Shown here piece by piece: positions 1-8,990 of a stretch of 64,000 nucleotides of DNA. Below the pieces are notes generated by a model. That model was not told where the DNA came from, did no database searches, and saw only the letters and a program-made list of their open reading frames with translations. Made by a program: the position numbers and the translations under genes. Source of the stretch: Gammaproteobacteria bacterium (lineage in GTDB: Bacteria > Pseudomonadota > Gammaproteobacteria > UBA6429 > Thiohalophilaceae); NCBI GenBank assembly GCA_029881995.1, contig JAOULO010000009.1:1-64000 (forward strand). The letters are read 5' to 3'. Position 1 is the first letter of the stretch; each line of letters starts with the position of its first letter.

Positions 1-52
1 AAGCTGCTGACTGGCACCACTGTTACAACTGGTGGGTGGCAGTCAGCAGCTT
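1..52. repeat. Strong inverted repeat (stem-loop) at the window edge
   Basis: Bases 1-13 (AAGCTGCTGACTG) are the exact reverse complement of bases 40-52, and the stem can extend inward through CACC/GGTG pairs to a short loop. No T-tract follows, so it is not a typical intrinsic terminator. It may be the 3' end of an upstream transcript or a leader structure before ptsP. Bases 53-179 hold no gene. Confidence 0.6.
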
Positions 53-179
53 GCCGGTTGTGTAAAACACCGCTAGTTTCCACATTATCCTCATTATAAA
101 GATGGAGAGGCCATGTCAGGGCTGACATGCAGATGGAGCTTGTGGCTTTAAAGAATGTTTACTGGATAACAAAAATAAT

Positions 180-2453
180 ATGCTGGAAGTATTGCGACGC
201 ATCGTTGAGGAAGTCAACAACGCCTCTAATCTGGATAAGGCGCTGGCGGTTATCGTACATCGAGTTAAAGAAGCCATGTCGGTTGATGTATGTTCTGTTT
301 ATCTGACAGATGAGATTCAACAACAACATGTTCTGATGGCAACCGAGGGCCTCAATCCCGAGTCTGTCGGTAATATTCGCCTGGCCATTGATGAAGGCCT
401 GGTCAGTCTGGTTGCTTCACGTGCCGAACCGGTTAATCTGGGCAATGCTCCAGAGCATCCCCGTTATTATTATTTCCCAGAAACTGGTGAAGAAAAGTTT
501 AATGGATTTCTTGGTGTTCCCATTATCCATCATCGGCAGGTACTGGGTGTTTTGATTGTACAAAGTACAAGGTCAGAAAAGTTTGATGAAGAGAGTGAAA
601 CTTTTTTAATCACGATTGCTTCCCAACTGGCTGGAGCCATGGCTCATGCCGCTGCCAGTGGTGAGATAGAGCGAATTGTTCAGGGGACTGATGATTCAAT
701 CGATAACTCTAAACCTTTATCTGGCCTGCCGGGTGCGCCTGGGGTTGCGATGGGTACTGCCGTTGTGGTGTATCCCATGGCCAATCTTAAATCCATCCCG
801 GATAAATACATTGATGATGTTGAAGAAGAGATTGAGGTATTTAATCGTGCTGTAGAAACTGTCAGAAATGAAATTACGGCTCTCTCATCACGATTGACTG
901 AAGTGTTACCCACTGAAGACAAGGCCTTGTTCGATGCATATCTATTGATGCTGGATAGTGATTCTCTGGGTGGTGAAACCATTGCCAATATCCGAAAAGG
1001 TAACTGGGCCTCTGGTGCCTTACGCACAACTATTCTGGATCACGTTAAGGTGTTCAGGGAAATGGATGATCCCTATCTAAGTGAAAGAGCCGATGATATT
1101 TACGATCTTGGTCAACGCGTTCTGGCCCATATTCAGCAAACCAACCAGAAACAATTTGACTATCCCGATGAGACCATCCTGGTTGGGGAAGAGATCAGTG
1201 CCAGCATCCTGGCTGAAGTGCCTAGTGAAAAATTAAAGGGTGTAGTCTCTGCACGAGGATCCAGTACTTCACATGTTGCTATTCTGGCAAGGGCCCTGGG
1301 AATACCGGCAGTAATGGGGGCGAAGGATTTACCAGTTAGTCGTATCGATGGCCGTCCTATCATTGCCGATGGTTATAGTGGCAATGTATTTGTTTCTCCT
1401 TCACGCACTGTTCGTGAAGAGTATAAAAAACTGGCCAGGGAAGAGGCTGAGCTATCCACCGAGTTACTGACATTGCGGGATCAACCTGCGGTGACCAAGG
1501 ATAATGTTCATATCCACCTGTTTGCCAATACCGGACTGTTGTCCGATGTAACACCCTCCCTGAATAGTGGTGCGGAAGGAATCGGACTTTACCGTACTGA
1601 ATTTCCCTTCATGATCCGTCAGCGTTTTCCTAGTGAAGAGGAACAATACAAAATCTATCGACAGGTACTCGAAGCCTTTCATCCAAGGCCGGTGACACTA
1701 CGTACTCTTGATGTAGGCGGTGACAAACCTCTGTCTTATTTTCCGATTGAAGAAGACAATCCTTTCCTGGGTTGGCGTGGCATTCGTATCACTCTTGATC
1801 ATCCGGAAATTTTTCTGGTTCAGGTGCGTGCCATGATGCGAGCCAGCATCGGTCTGAACAATCTCAATATTCTGTTACCTATGATTTCAACTGTAGCAGA
1901 ATTGGTCGATTCCAAATTTTTTATTAATCGTGCCTATGAAGAACTGCTCGAAGAAGGGCTGGATGTACAGATGCCGAGGTTGGGGGTCATGATCGAGGTT
2001 CCTTCTGCCGTTTATCAGGCCGACAATCTTGCCCGGCGGGTTGATTTCTTTTCGATCGGTACTAACGACCTGACACAGTATTTACTAGCTGTGGATCGAA
2101 ACAATGCCAACGTGGCAGAACTTTATGATTCACTGCAGCCAGCCGTTTTGCAGGCCATTTATCAAACGGTTGAATCGGCCAAGCGGAATAATATACCGGT
2201 CAGCGTCTGTGGTGAAATGGCCGGAGATCCGGCCGCGGCCCTTGTATTAATCGGGATGGGGGTCGATAGTTTAAGTATGAGTGCCTCGAGTCTGACCCGG
2301 GTAAAGTGGGTAATTCGAAATATCAGTATGAAACGGGCAGAAGAATTATTGAGTGAAGTATTACAAATGGAAGATGCTCTCACAATCCGACAGTTTTTAA
2401 ACAGTCGGTTTGAGGTCTCTGGTATGGGTGGTCTGGTTAGGGCAGGTAAATAG
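180..2453 (+). CDS. ptsP: PEP-protein phosphotransferase PtsP (EI-Ntr) with GAF domain
   Basis: First enzyme of the nitrogen-related phosphotransferase relay. It autophosphorylates from phosphoenolpyruvate and passes phosphate to NPr and then EIIA-Ntr, in the cytoplasm. Residues ~18-155 form a GAF domain, then come the HPr-binding region, the swivelling phospho-His domain (SSTSHVAIL, His ~365) and a C-terminal PEP-binding TIM barrel containing TLRTLDVGGDKPL and the cysteine-bearing SVCGEMAGDP. The 757-residue length is the family norm. The ATG fits the usual PtsP N-terminus (MLEVLRRIVEEVN), although its ribosome site is weak. The downstream ATPase begins 13 bases after the stop, so co-transcription is possible. 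No other PTS gene is in the window. Confidence 0.96.
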   Translation: MLEVLRRIVEEVNNASNLDKALAVIVHRVKEAMSVDVCSVYLTDEIQQQHVLMATEGLNPESVGNIRLAIDEGLVSLVASRAEPVNLGNAPEHPRYYYFPETGEEKFNGFLGVPIIHHRQVLGVLIVQSTRSEKFDEESETFLITIASQLAGAMAHAAASGEIERIVQGTDDSIDNSKPLSGLPGAPGVAMGTAVVVYPMANLKSIPDKYIDDVEEEIEVFNRAVETVRNEITALSSRLTEVLPTEDKALFDAYLLMLDSDSLGGETIANIRKGNWASGALRTTILDHVKVFREMDDPYLSERADDIYDLGQRVLAHIQQTNQKQFDYPDETILVGEEISASILAEVPSEKLKGVVSARGSSTSHVAILARALGIPAVMGAKDLPVSRIDGRPIIADGYSGNVFVSPSRTVREEYKKLAREEAELSTELLTLRDQPAVTKDNVHIHLFANTGLLSDVTPSLNSGAEGIGLYRTEFPFMIRQRFPSEEEQYKIYRQVLEAFHPRPVTLRTLDVGGDKPLSYFPIEEDNPFLGWRGIRITLDHPEIFLVQVRAMMRASIGLNNLNILLPMISTVAELVDSKFFINRAYEELLEEGLDVQMPRLGVMIEVPSAVYQADNLARRVDFFSIGTNDLTQYLLAVDRNNANVAELYDSLQPAVLQAIYQTVESAKRNNIPVSVCGEMAGDPAAALVLIGMGVDSLSMSASSLTRVKWVIRNISMKRAEELLSEVLQMEDALTIRQFLNSRFEVSGMGGLVRAGK

Positions 2454-2466
2454 GTTATATAAACTT

Positions 2467-4251
2467 ATGGCAACTCGACAGGATACAGTAACGGCAGATC
2501 GAAAACTTGCTTTAAAGGAAGTGGTTGATGATCTGTTGTTTGATGGACTCATCGATAAAAAACAGGCGGAGCAGTTTTTAATCCCTGCCCGTAGTTCCAG
2601 CCTGGAGATCCACCCATTGGTGATAGTCGCCCAGCAGGAATGGGACAACCAGCAAACGGGTAAGCTGCTCAATCTTGAAGCCCTGACGCAATGGCTGGCG
2701 GAAAAAGTCGAGCTCCCCTATTTACGTATCGACCCTCTCAAGGTGGATGTGACCTCGGTGACAGGGATCATGTCGGCAGCCTATGCCAGTCGGTTTAAAA
2801 TCCTGCCTATCAAGGTTGATCATAAGAAGGTGATTATTGCCACAGCAGAACCCCATGTTCGTAGCTGGGAGAATGAACTGGTACATGTTTCCGGATTACA
2901 GATCGAAAGAGTCATAGCCAACCCGGTTGATATTTCACGTTATCTCAATGAGTTTTACAGCGTCAGTCATTCCATCCGTCGGGCAACCAGTGACAGTGAA
3001 GAAAAACAGATACCCGGTGTCGCCAACTTTGAACAACTGATCGAACTGGGTAAGTCCGGTCGACTCGATACCAATGATGAAAGTGTCGTCCATATTGTTG
3101 ACTGGCTGTTGCAGTATGCCTTTGATCAACGGGCCAGTGATATTCATCTGGAACCACGACGTGATAACGGTTACATCCGCTTCAGGATCGATGGTGCCCT
3201 GCAACTGGTAAATGAAATGCCAACGCCAGTGATGGCCGTAGTAACCAGCCGTATCAAAGTACTGGGTAGAATGGATGTTGTCGAAAAACGTCGGCCCCAG
3301 GATGGCCGTATCAAAACCAAGACACCCAATGGCAGTGAAGTGGAGTTGCGTTTGTCTACCATGCCGACAGCCTTTGGTGAAAAACTGGTAATGCGTATCT
3401 TCAACCCGGATGTGCTGGTTAAGGATTTTTCAGCTCTTGGTTTTAGCGAAAGTGATATCACGAAATGGGACAGCATGGTGACCGTACCCCATGGTATTGT
3501 CCTGGTGACGGGACCAACCGGGTCCGGTAAAACCACCACACTGTATTCAACTCTGCGCCAGTTAGCCAAACCCGAAGTCAATGTCTGTACTGTCGAAGAC
3601 CCAATCGAAATGGTCATGCCGGAATTTAACCAGATGCAGGTGCAACATAATATCGGGCTCGATTTCGCTACCGGTATTCGCACCCTGATGCGTCAGGACC
3701 CGGATATCATCATGGTGGGTGAGATTCGCGATAAAGAAACGGCTCAAATGGCGGTACAGGCCGCGCTGACCGGGCACCTGGTTCTCTCGACGCTACATAC
3801 CAATGATGTGGCAGGTGCCATCCCACGCTTACGTGAAATTGGAGTCCCGGCTTATCTTATTAATGCCACTCTGATCGGTGTTCTGGCACAGCGTCTGGTC
3901 AGAACACTCTGTCCACACTGTAAAACCCCGATTGAGTTGGATCCCGATATCTGGAAGTCCATGACACGCCCCTGGAAAATGAGTGGTAAGCATGAGTTTT
4001 ATGAAGCCGTTGGTTGTGATGAATGTCGTAACACTGGCTTCCTCGGTCGGGCAGGGATCTATGAACTCATGCCCATGACAGCAAGTTTGCGCGCTACTGT
4101 GACACCAGACAGTGATGCGAGTGTGATTCGGAAACAGGCCATCAAGGAAGGAATGACACAGCTTCGAATATCCGGTGCCAGGAAAGTGGCCATGGGGCAG
4201 ACAACCATTGAAGAAGTGATGAAAGTTGTTCCCCCGGATGAGGAACTGTAA
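2467..4251 (+). CDS. Orphan GspE/PilB-type secretion/pilus ATPase
   Basis: A traffic ATPase of the type II secretion/type IV pilus family, which powers pilus or pseudopilus assembly at the inner membrane. The N-terminal ~150 residues look like the MshEN/T2SSE_N fold but lack a clean c-di-GMP motif. The ATPase core has Walker A GPTGSGKT (residues ~349-356), Asp box and Walker B (QDPDIIMVGEIRD), His box (TGHLVLSTLHTND) and the four-cysteine zinc site (CPHC...CDEC). I place the start at the ATG at 2467; an upstream in-frame ATG at 2410 would overlap ptsP and adds a non-conserved stretch. Length is then 594 residues. No pilin, GspF/PilC or secretin gene is adjacent, so the machine it serves is not identifiable here. 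It converges with the next gene, 4 bases apart. Confidence 0.9.
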   Translation: MATRQDTVTADRKLALKEVVDDLLFDGLIDKKQAEQFLIPARSSSLEIHPLVIVAQQEWDNQQTGKLLNLEALTQWLAEKVELPYLRIDPLKVDVTSVTGIMSAAYASRFKILPIKVDHKKVIIATAEPHVRSWENELVHVSGLQIERVIANPVDISRYLNEFYSVSHSIRRATSDSEEKQIPGVANFEQLIELGKSGRLDTNDESVVHIVDWLLQYAFDQRASDIHLEPRRDNGYIRFRIDGALQLVNEMPTPVMAVVTSRIKVLGRMDVVEKRRPQDGRIKTKTPNGSEVELRLSTMPTAFGEKLVMRIFNPDVLVKDFSALGFSESDITKWDSMVTVPHGIVLVTGPTGSGKTTTLYSTLRQLAKPEVNVCTVEDPIEMVMPEFNQMQVQHNIGLDFATGIRTLMRQDPDIIMVGEIRDKETAQMAVQAALTGHLVLSTLHTNDVAGAIPRLREIGVPAYLINATLIGVLAQRLVRTLCPHCKTPIELDPDIWKSMTRPWKMSGKHEFYEAVGCDECRNTGFLGRAGIYELMPMTASLRATVTPDSDASVIRKQAIKEGMTQLRISGARKVAMGQTTIEEVMKVVPPDEEL

Positions 4252-4255
4252 TACC

Positions 4256-4648
4256 TTAATGCAGGCTCACCATGTGTCGTTCGACCTGCATCATGAGTTC
4301 ACGCTGATCAAAGGGCTGCATCAGGATATCATTCGCCCCGGCCTGCATGGCACGTTCCATTTTCTGTTTTTCGTATTGGCTTACCAGCACCAGGATGGGT
4401 ACGTTTTTCCAGTCACCGGTATTACGAATATCCGAGATCATCATACTGTCATTGTCGACCGAGGGTTTGTTACCCATGATGATCAGACGGGGAGTCATAC
4501 CTGAATCCTGTGTGATGTAGTTCTGGTGGTTAGGATTGATGGCAATGACCTTGTAGCCTTCACGGGACAGCAAATAATCCAGTAAAAAAGCCGTGCGGGC
4601 ATCCTCCTCAACCACGAGGATGGTATTATTGAAATCAGCAGTGGCCAT
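4256..4648 (-). CDS. Degenerate receiver-domain (response regulator-like) protein
   Basis: A 130-residue stand-alone CheY-like receiver. The beta1 acidic pair survives (ILVVEED). The phospho-acceptor aspartate expected at the end of beta3 is glycine 59 (LIIMGN), the beta4 Thr/Ser is Ser90, and the invariant lysine before Pro-Phe is Gln111 (ILMQPF). It is therefore predicted not to be phosphorylated in the normal way and may act as a constitutive protein-interaction module. It is convergent with the orphan GspE-type ATPase, so a link with pilus or motility control is possible but unproven. It appears monocistronic. Confidence 0.8.
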   Translation of the reverse strand: MATADFNNTILVVEEDARTAFLLDYLLSREGYKVIAINPNHQNYITQDSGMTPRLIIMGNKPSVDNDSMMISDIRNTGDWKNVPILVLVSQYEKQKMERAMQAGANDILMQPFDQRELMMQVERHMVSLH

Positions 4649-4832
4649 CGTTATTACCTCTTACTCATACAGCCAGTAAATATAACGTACAACAGGTCAC
4701 CTGCGGCAACGTTACGTCGATGTCGGCTTTGAGGTGATACCCCTTTAGTGAAATAATCACAAAAAAGTCTAAAGTTTTACCGAATTCTGCATAAAGTATG
4801 TAAATTTTTATCACAGCCAGGTAGTAAAGATT

Positions 4833-5900
4833 ATGGATACCCTTACCCATGCCTTAAGTGGCGCACTACTGGCCCGCGCCAGCCGTCGACCTCAGGTCGA
4901 TAACTCGCAAGGGCTGACGCTTCGAGTCCGTATGATGGCCGGTTTTCTGGCCTCGGCCTTCCCGGATATCGATTTTATATTCTGGTTTTTTGGGGATCTG
5001 ACCTATCTTAACAACCATCGAGGCATGACCCATTCAGTGATCCTCCTGCCTGTCTGGGCTCTGATGCTCGCCATGGCCTTTGCTGGTCTGTCGCGAGGGT
5101 GTTATCAATGGCAACAGTTCTACTGGGTGAGTGCCCTTGGCCTGGGGATCCACATCCTGGGTGACATCATCACCGCCTATGGGACTATGATCTTTGCCCC
5201 CTTCAGTATGATGAAGCTGGCCTTTCCTACAACCTTCATTCTTGATCCCTGGTTTAGCGGTATCATCCTGCTGGCTCTTTTCATGGCATGGATCAACAAA
5301 CAGCACTCCCAGCGTATTGCAGTGGCAGGATTGACTATTTTATTAGGCTATATCGGCTATCAGGCTGTGATGCAGCAAAAGGCCATCGATATTGCCGAAA
5401 CCTATCGTGTACAACAGGGTTGGCAGGGTGCAAAGATCCATGTCCTACCCCAGTTTCTCCTGCCCCATCACTGGAAACTGGTGATCACTCATGGTGATCA
5501 ATACCATGTCAGCTACGTAAACGTGATGAAACAAACCGGGCTTGCAGAATCGGAACGAGAAAGTAATAGTTTTATCAGCATGGTCAGGGAGTATTTCAAA
5601 CCAGCCGACAGGCTCAACTGGCTGACCCATGATCGTTACGGTAAACAAAAAGACAAACAGGACATGGCCAAACAAATTTGGCAATTGGAAAAATTCAGTG
5701 ATATCCGAACTTTTATGATGTTCCCCGCCTTTGATCGTATTGAACAACGAAGTGAAGGCACCTGTGGGGTGTTTATCGATCACCGTTTCGTAATCGATAA
5801 TGTACGGACACCACCGTTTCAATTTGGAGCCTGTCAGACACAGGGTCGACCATGGCAGTTATACCGGTTTAAATCGGGACGGCTGATTCGACTGGATTAA
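4833..5900 (+). CDS. YdjM/DUF457-family inner-membrane metal-dependent hydrolase-like protein
   Basis: The N-terminus MDTLTHALSGALLARA and the later FPDIDF and HRGMTHS motifs are characteristic of the YdjM (DUF457) membrane family, often annotated as metal-dependent hydrolases. His and Asp residues lie at the membrane face. Four or five hydrophobic segments occupy residues ~30-185; the C-terminal ~170 residues are soluble and carry many charged residues. At 355 residues it is longer than E. coli YdjM because of that tail. The biochemical activity of the family is not established. It stands alone between a minus-strand receiver gene and a small plus-strand gene. Confidence 0.8.
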   Translation: MDTLTHALSGALLARASRRPQVDNSQGLTLRVRMMAGFLASAFPDIDFIFWFFGDLTYLNNHRGMTHSVILLPVWALMLAMAFAGLSRGCYQWQQFYWVSALGLGIHILGDIITAYGTMIFAPFSMMKLAFPTTFILDPWFSGIILLALFMAWINKQHSQRIAVAGLTILLGYIGYQAVMQQKAIDIAETYRVQQGWQGAKIHVLPQFLLPHHWKLVITHGDQYHVSYVNVMKQTGLAESERESNSFISMVREYFKPADRLNWLTHDRYGKQKDKQDMAKQIWQLEKFSDIRTFMMFPAFDRIEQRSEGTCGVFIDHRFVIDNVRTPPFQFGACQTQGRPWQLYRFKSGRLIRLD

Positions 5901-6010
5901 TAAAGATCTGTTTGTACCAGTACACCTACATAATCACAGATAGATATTTCGATTTCATTCATTTATTTATTGTACTCACAGATAACAAATGAGTAATTGG
6001 AAAAAAGAAA

Positions 6011-6376
6011 ATGAAGTATATTCCTACCGACTTTATGCACATCAGTATCCTTGATGACAGGACAGTCCTGGTAGAAGCCATGCCCGGTGTGGAAATTGAT
6101 GGGGCAAAATCCCGCTATGCCAATGAATTGATCCAGAAGGAAATGCCAGGTGAATATGGCATGATCATTGATAGAAAATCAGATTATTCTATTGTGCCCG
6201 TTGCGGTTTATGACATTTTAAACAGCATCGATAATCTAAAAGCTATTGCGATCGTGGTCCACGGCACCCGAAGCTTTCTGCCATTTGAAACAGAGAAAAA
6301 TTTATTCAAGGGTGAATTGGAAATTTTCCAAACCATTCGGGAAGCCCACGAATGGATCGGGAAAGTCCTCTCGTAA
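6011..6376 (+). CDS. SpoIIAA-like (STAS-fold) small protein
   Basis: A 121-residue soluble protein with the pattern of SpoIIAA-like/STAS-fold proteins: strand-rich start (ILDDRTVLVEAMPGVEI), alternating helix and strand (YGMIIDRKSDYSIVPVAVYDIL), then a Lys-Ala-Ile-Ala-Ile-Val-Val strand and a C-terminal helix ending HEWIGKVLS, which resembles the AxxWL ending of this family. No phosphorylatable Ser in a D-S-S context is evident, so a signalling role through phosphorylation is not supported. No signal peptide or membrane segment. No functional partner is adjacent. Confidence 0.55.
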   Translation: MKYIPTDFMHISILDDRTVLVEAMPGVEIDGAKSRYANELIQKEMPGEYGMIIDRKSDYSIVPVAVYDILNSIDNLKAIAIVVHGTRSFLPFETEKNLFKGELEIFQTIREAHEWIGKVLS

Positions 6377-6562
6377 GTTTTAATACACTATCCCCATGTT
6401 TTAAGCTCATCCCCGAGACTGGAAAGGGACTTTACCCACTCATAGATCGCAATCTCGTTGCATTGGTGGGGGGAGATCCTTTCAGATCCAGCTTACATCA
6501 GTATGTCCTTTACCATATAATTAGAAGGTGTTTGCGTATTCTAATTATTATTGGGGAAAAAA

Positions 6563-6709
6563 ATGTCTGAGAAGTTTGCAGAGTTATTAAAGGAACTGTC
6601 ACCTGAAGATAGGGCAGAAGCCAGGGAGAAGGTGGTTGACCTGGAGACAGAAAAACTTGTCCGAGAAGTTAAGAAGGCACTGGAACAGGTTGGTTTTACC
6701 GTAGAGTAA
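6563..6709 (+). CDS. Small acidic hypothetical protein (48 residues)
   Basis: A 49-codon frame (MSEKFAELLKELSPEDRAEA...) behind a GGGG-containing ribosome-binding site about eight bases upstream of the ATG. The product is highly charged, almost wholly helical by composition and free of cysteines and membrane segments. It sits alone between the SpoIIAA-like gene and the 3' end of dam. I do not recognise a family. The coding-like periodicity and ribosome site argue for a real small gene, but conservation would have to confirm it. Confidence 0.5.
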   Translation: MSEKFAELLKELSPEDRAEAREKVVDLETEKLVREVKKALEQVGFTVE

Positions 6710-6753
6710 CGGACTCTACTTTTTAGCAAAACCTAACTCGCCAGAGTGCGTTG

Positions 6754-7572
6754 TTATGCGTATAAGGCTAACAATTCTCCTGCCTGGTCGCGTTTGTTGC
6801 CATTACAGCTGATAAAACGTCTGACTTTAAAGTCTTCAACCTGTGCATCGCTGTAGACATCCAGGGTGAAGCGGGTGTTGTGGTTGGAGATCAGGACCGG
6901 GATATTACGCGCTCGACACTGACGGGCTATTTCAGCTAGCTGGTGCTGTTGTTGTTCAGTAAAACCCCCTGCGCTATAGGTCGTGAAATTGGCTGAGGCC
7001 GAAAGTGGATAGTAGGGTGGATCACAATAGATGACATCACCCTTACGCGCCTGTTGCATGCAGGTGCTAAAGTCGGAGAGTCTGAATGTTGCCCGTTGGG
7101 CCTTTTCATGAAAGGCCAGCATCTCCCTGGCCGGGAAGTAGGGTTTTTTATAACGACCAAAGGGGACATTAAAACCCCCTTTCTGGTTATATCGGCACAG
7201 ACCGTTATAACCGTGTCGATTAAAATACAGAAACAGGGCGGCCTTGCGACGCAGCTTGTTGGTTCGATTAAACTCTTCCCGCCATTTGTAATAGGTTTCC
7301 GGATTATTATATTTGTCATTAAAAAAACGTTTGCAATAACTAATAAACGCAGGACCTTCTTGTTTGAGGTGTTGGTAGATATTAATTAAATCCGGGTTGT
7401 TATCGGTCAACAGGTAATGCTCATAATCGGTGTTGAGGAATACGGCCCCGGAACCGGTGAAAGGTTCCAGCAAACGTTTTCCCTCTGGTAACAGGCGCTG
7501 GACTCGTTCGATGATACGGTATTTGTTACCGGCCCATTTTAAAAACGGTTTGATGTTGTTTGTTTTTGTCAT
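6754..7572 (-). CDS. dam: Dam-type DNA adenine-N6 methyltransferase
   Basis: Methylates adenine in GATC, with roles in mismatch-repair strand choice, replication timing and gene switching. The AdoMet-binding motif FLKWAGNKYR lies at residues ~10-19, the FxGxG-like motif (EPFTGSGAVFL) near 36-46 and the catalytic DPPY at 184-187, in the alpha-class order. Length 272 is typical. Its ATG begins two bases after the argA stop codon, so translation is probably coupled and the two genes share a transcript. There is no restriction endonuclease nearby, consistent with a solitary housekeeping methylase. The identity of the target as GATC is inferred from family resemblance. Confidence 0.95.
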   Translation of the reverse strand: MTKTNNIKPFLKWAGNKYRIIERVQRLLPEGKRLLEPFTGSGAVFLNTDYEHYLLTDNNPDLINIYQHLKQEGPAFISYCKRFFNDKYNNPETYYKWREEFNRTNKLRRKAALFLYFNRHGYNGLCRYNQKGGFNVPFGRYKKPYFPAREMLAFHEKAQRATFRLSDFSTCMQQARKGDVIYCDPPYYPLSASANFTTYSAGGFTEQQQHQLAEIARQCRARNIPVLISNHNTRFTLDVYSDAQVEDFKVRRFISCNGNKRDQAGELLALYA

Positions 7573-7574
7573 GG

Positions 7575-8897
7575 CTATATCTTCTTCATAAAGACTTTAG
7601 AGTTGCGCTGCATGTTATACAGGCCCTGTTTTTCCATCGGTAACTGCTTGGTATCCACTTCTTCAAAGCCCCGTTCCTGAAACCAGTGGGCTGTGCGGGT
7701 GGTCAACACAAAGAGTTTTTTCAAGCCCTGTTGTCTGGCCTGTTTTTCCATAAAGTTATATAACACATCACCACGATTCTGCTTGCGATAATCGGGATGG
7801 ACCACCAGACAGGCCAGCTCGGCCATTTTGTCATCTGGATAGGGATAGAGTGCGGCACAGGCGACGATCATGCCGTCTCTCTCAACCACGGTGAAATGTT
7901 CAATCTCCATTTCAATGCGTTCCCGAGAACGACGCACCAGGATACCTTCTTCTTCCAGTGGTGTGATTAATTCCAGTAGACCACCGACATCATCGATTTG
8001 GGCCTGACGGGTATCTTCAAACTGTTCAGTGGTGATCAACAGGCCAATCCCATCGCGGGTAAACAGTTCCAGCAGGATGGCTCCATCGATATGGCGATTG
8101 ATGATGTGGGTGCGTGGGATACCAACTTCACAGACGGTGATGGCACTTTGCAGATATTTACGGGCATCTTCGGGAAGTTTGTCATTGGTTTGTAACAGAT
8201 CCCTGGCATCCGACAGGGTGAGTTCCCTCAATAATTTTTGTTGACTGTCTTCTATCCCTTCGCTGTCCATCAAATAAATGAGTTTATCGGCCTGCAGCTG
8301 TATGGCCGCAGCCGTGGCCACATCTTCGGCAGTCAGGTTAAAGACTTCTCCGGTGGGGGAATAACCCACGGGAGAGAACAGGACAATGGCGCCATCATCC
8401 AGTTGCCAGTGAACGGCCTCAGCATCGATGTTCCTGACTTCACCGGTATGCAGGAAATCGACACCATCACGCACACCCAGGGGTTGGGCCGTGACATAGT
8501 TACCGGAGACCACCCGAATATCGGCGCTGTCCATCGGTGTGTTACTCACACCCATGGAAAGCAGGGCCTCGATTTCGACCCGCACGCTGCCAGCGGCCTC
8601 TTTGACACATTGCAATGCCGCCTCGTTAGTAATGCGCAGACCATTGGCATATTGCAGTTCAATGTTTCTCTCTTTGAGGCGCTCTTCGATCTGGGGACGG
8701 GCACCGTGTACCAGCACAAGTCGGACACCAAGACTGTTGAGCAGGGCGATGTCATGTACCAGGGGGGCAAACTGGGCATCGGCCAGCATTTCGCCACCAA
8801 AGCAGACCACGAAGGTCCGGTCGCGAAAGGCATTGATGTACGGTGAGGAATTGCGAAACCAGCGTACGTAGTCTGAATTGTTGAGTGGATTGTCCAA
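7575..8897 (-). CDS. argA: N-acetylglutamate synthase (amino-acid N-acetyltransferase)
   Basis: Commits glutamate to arginine synthesis by acetylation from acetyl-CoA. Residues ~1-285 are an amino-acid-kinase-type regulatory domain (VLVHGARPQI), the site of arginine feedback in this family. Residues ~290-440 are a GNAT acetyltransferase domain with the acetyl-CoA loop near PDYRKQNRGDVLY. At 440 residues it is a full-length classical ArgA. It is immediately followed by dam. Other arginine genes in the window (argE, argD-argF, argG) are separate transcription units; argB, argC and argH are not here. Confidence 0.97.
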   Translation of the reverse strand: MDNPLNNSDYVRWFRNSSPYINAFRDRTFVVCFGGEMLADAQFAPLVHDIALLNSLGVRLVLVHGARPQIEERLKERNIELQYANGLRITNEAALQCVKEAAGSVRVEIEALLSMGVSNTPMDSADIRVVSGNYVTAQPLGVRDGVDFLHTGEVRNIDAEAVHWQLDDGAIVLFSPVGYSPTGEVFNLTAEDVATAAAIQLQADKLIYLMDSEGIEDSQQKLLRELTLSDARDLLQTNDKLPEDARKYLQSAITVCEVGIPRTHIINRHIDGAILLELFTRDGIGLLITTEQFEDTRQAQIDDVGGLLELITPLEEEGILVRRSRERIEMEIEHFTVVERDGMIVACAALYPYPDDKMAELACLVVHPDYRKQNRGDVLYNFMEKQARQQGLKKLFVLTTRTAHWFQERGFEEVDTKQLPMEKQGLYNMQRNSKVFMKKI

Positions 8898-8990
8898 TTT
8901 GCCCTGACGATGTGAGTATCAAATAAGAAAATACTATACCATTTAATGGCTTATGTCAGGTTTTTAATGTTTTTCCTAAGGCTGGATGGC

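Noticed and set aside
6352-6570. A 72-codon frame overlapping the end of the SpoIIAA-like gene and the small gene at 6563
   Set aside because: No ribosome site and no coding character; the in-frame small gene at 6563 explains the region better.
8238-8846. A 202-codon frame antisense to argA
   Set aside because: Shadow of the strongly conserved argA frame.
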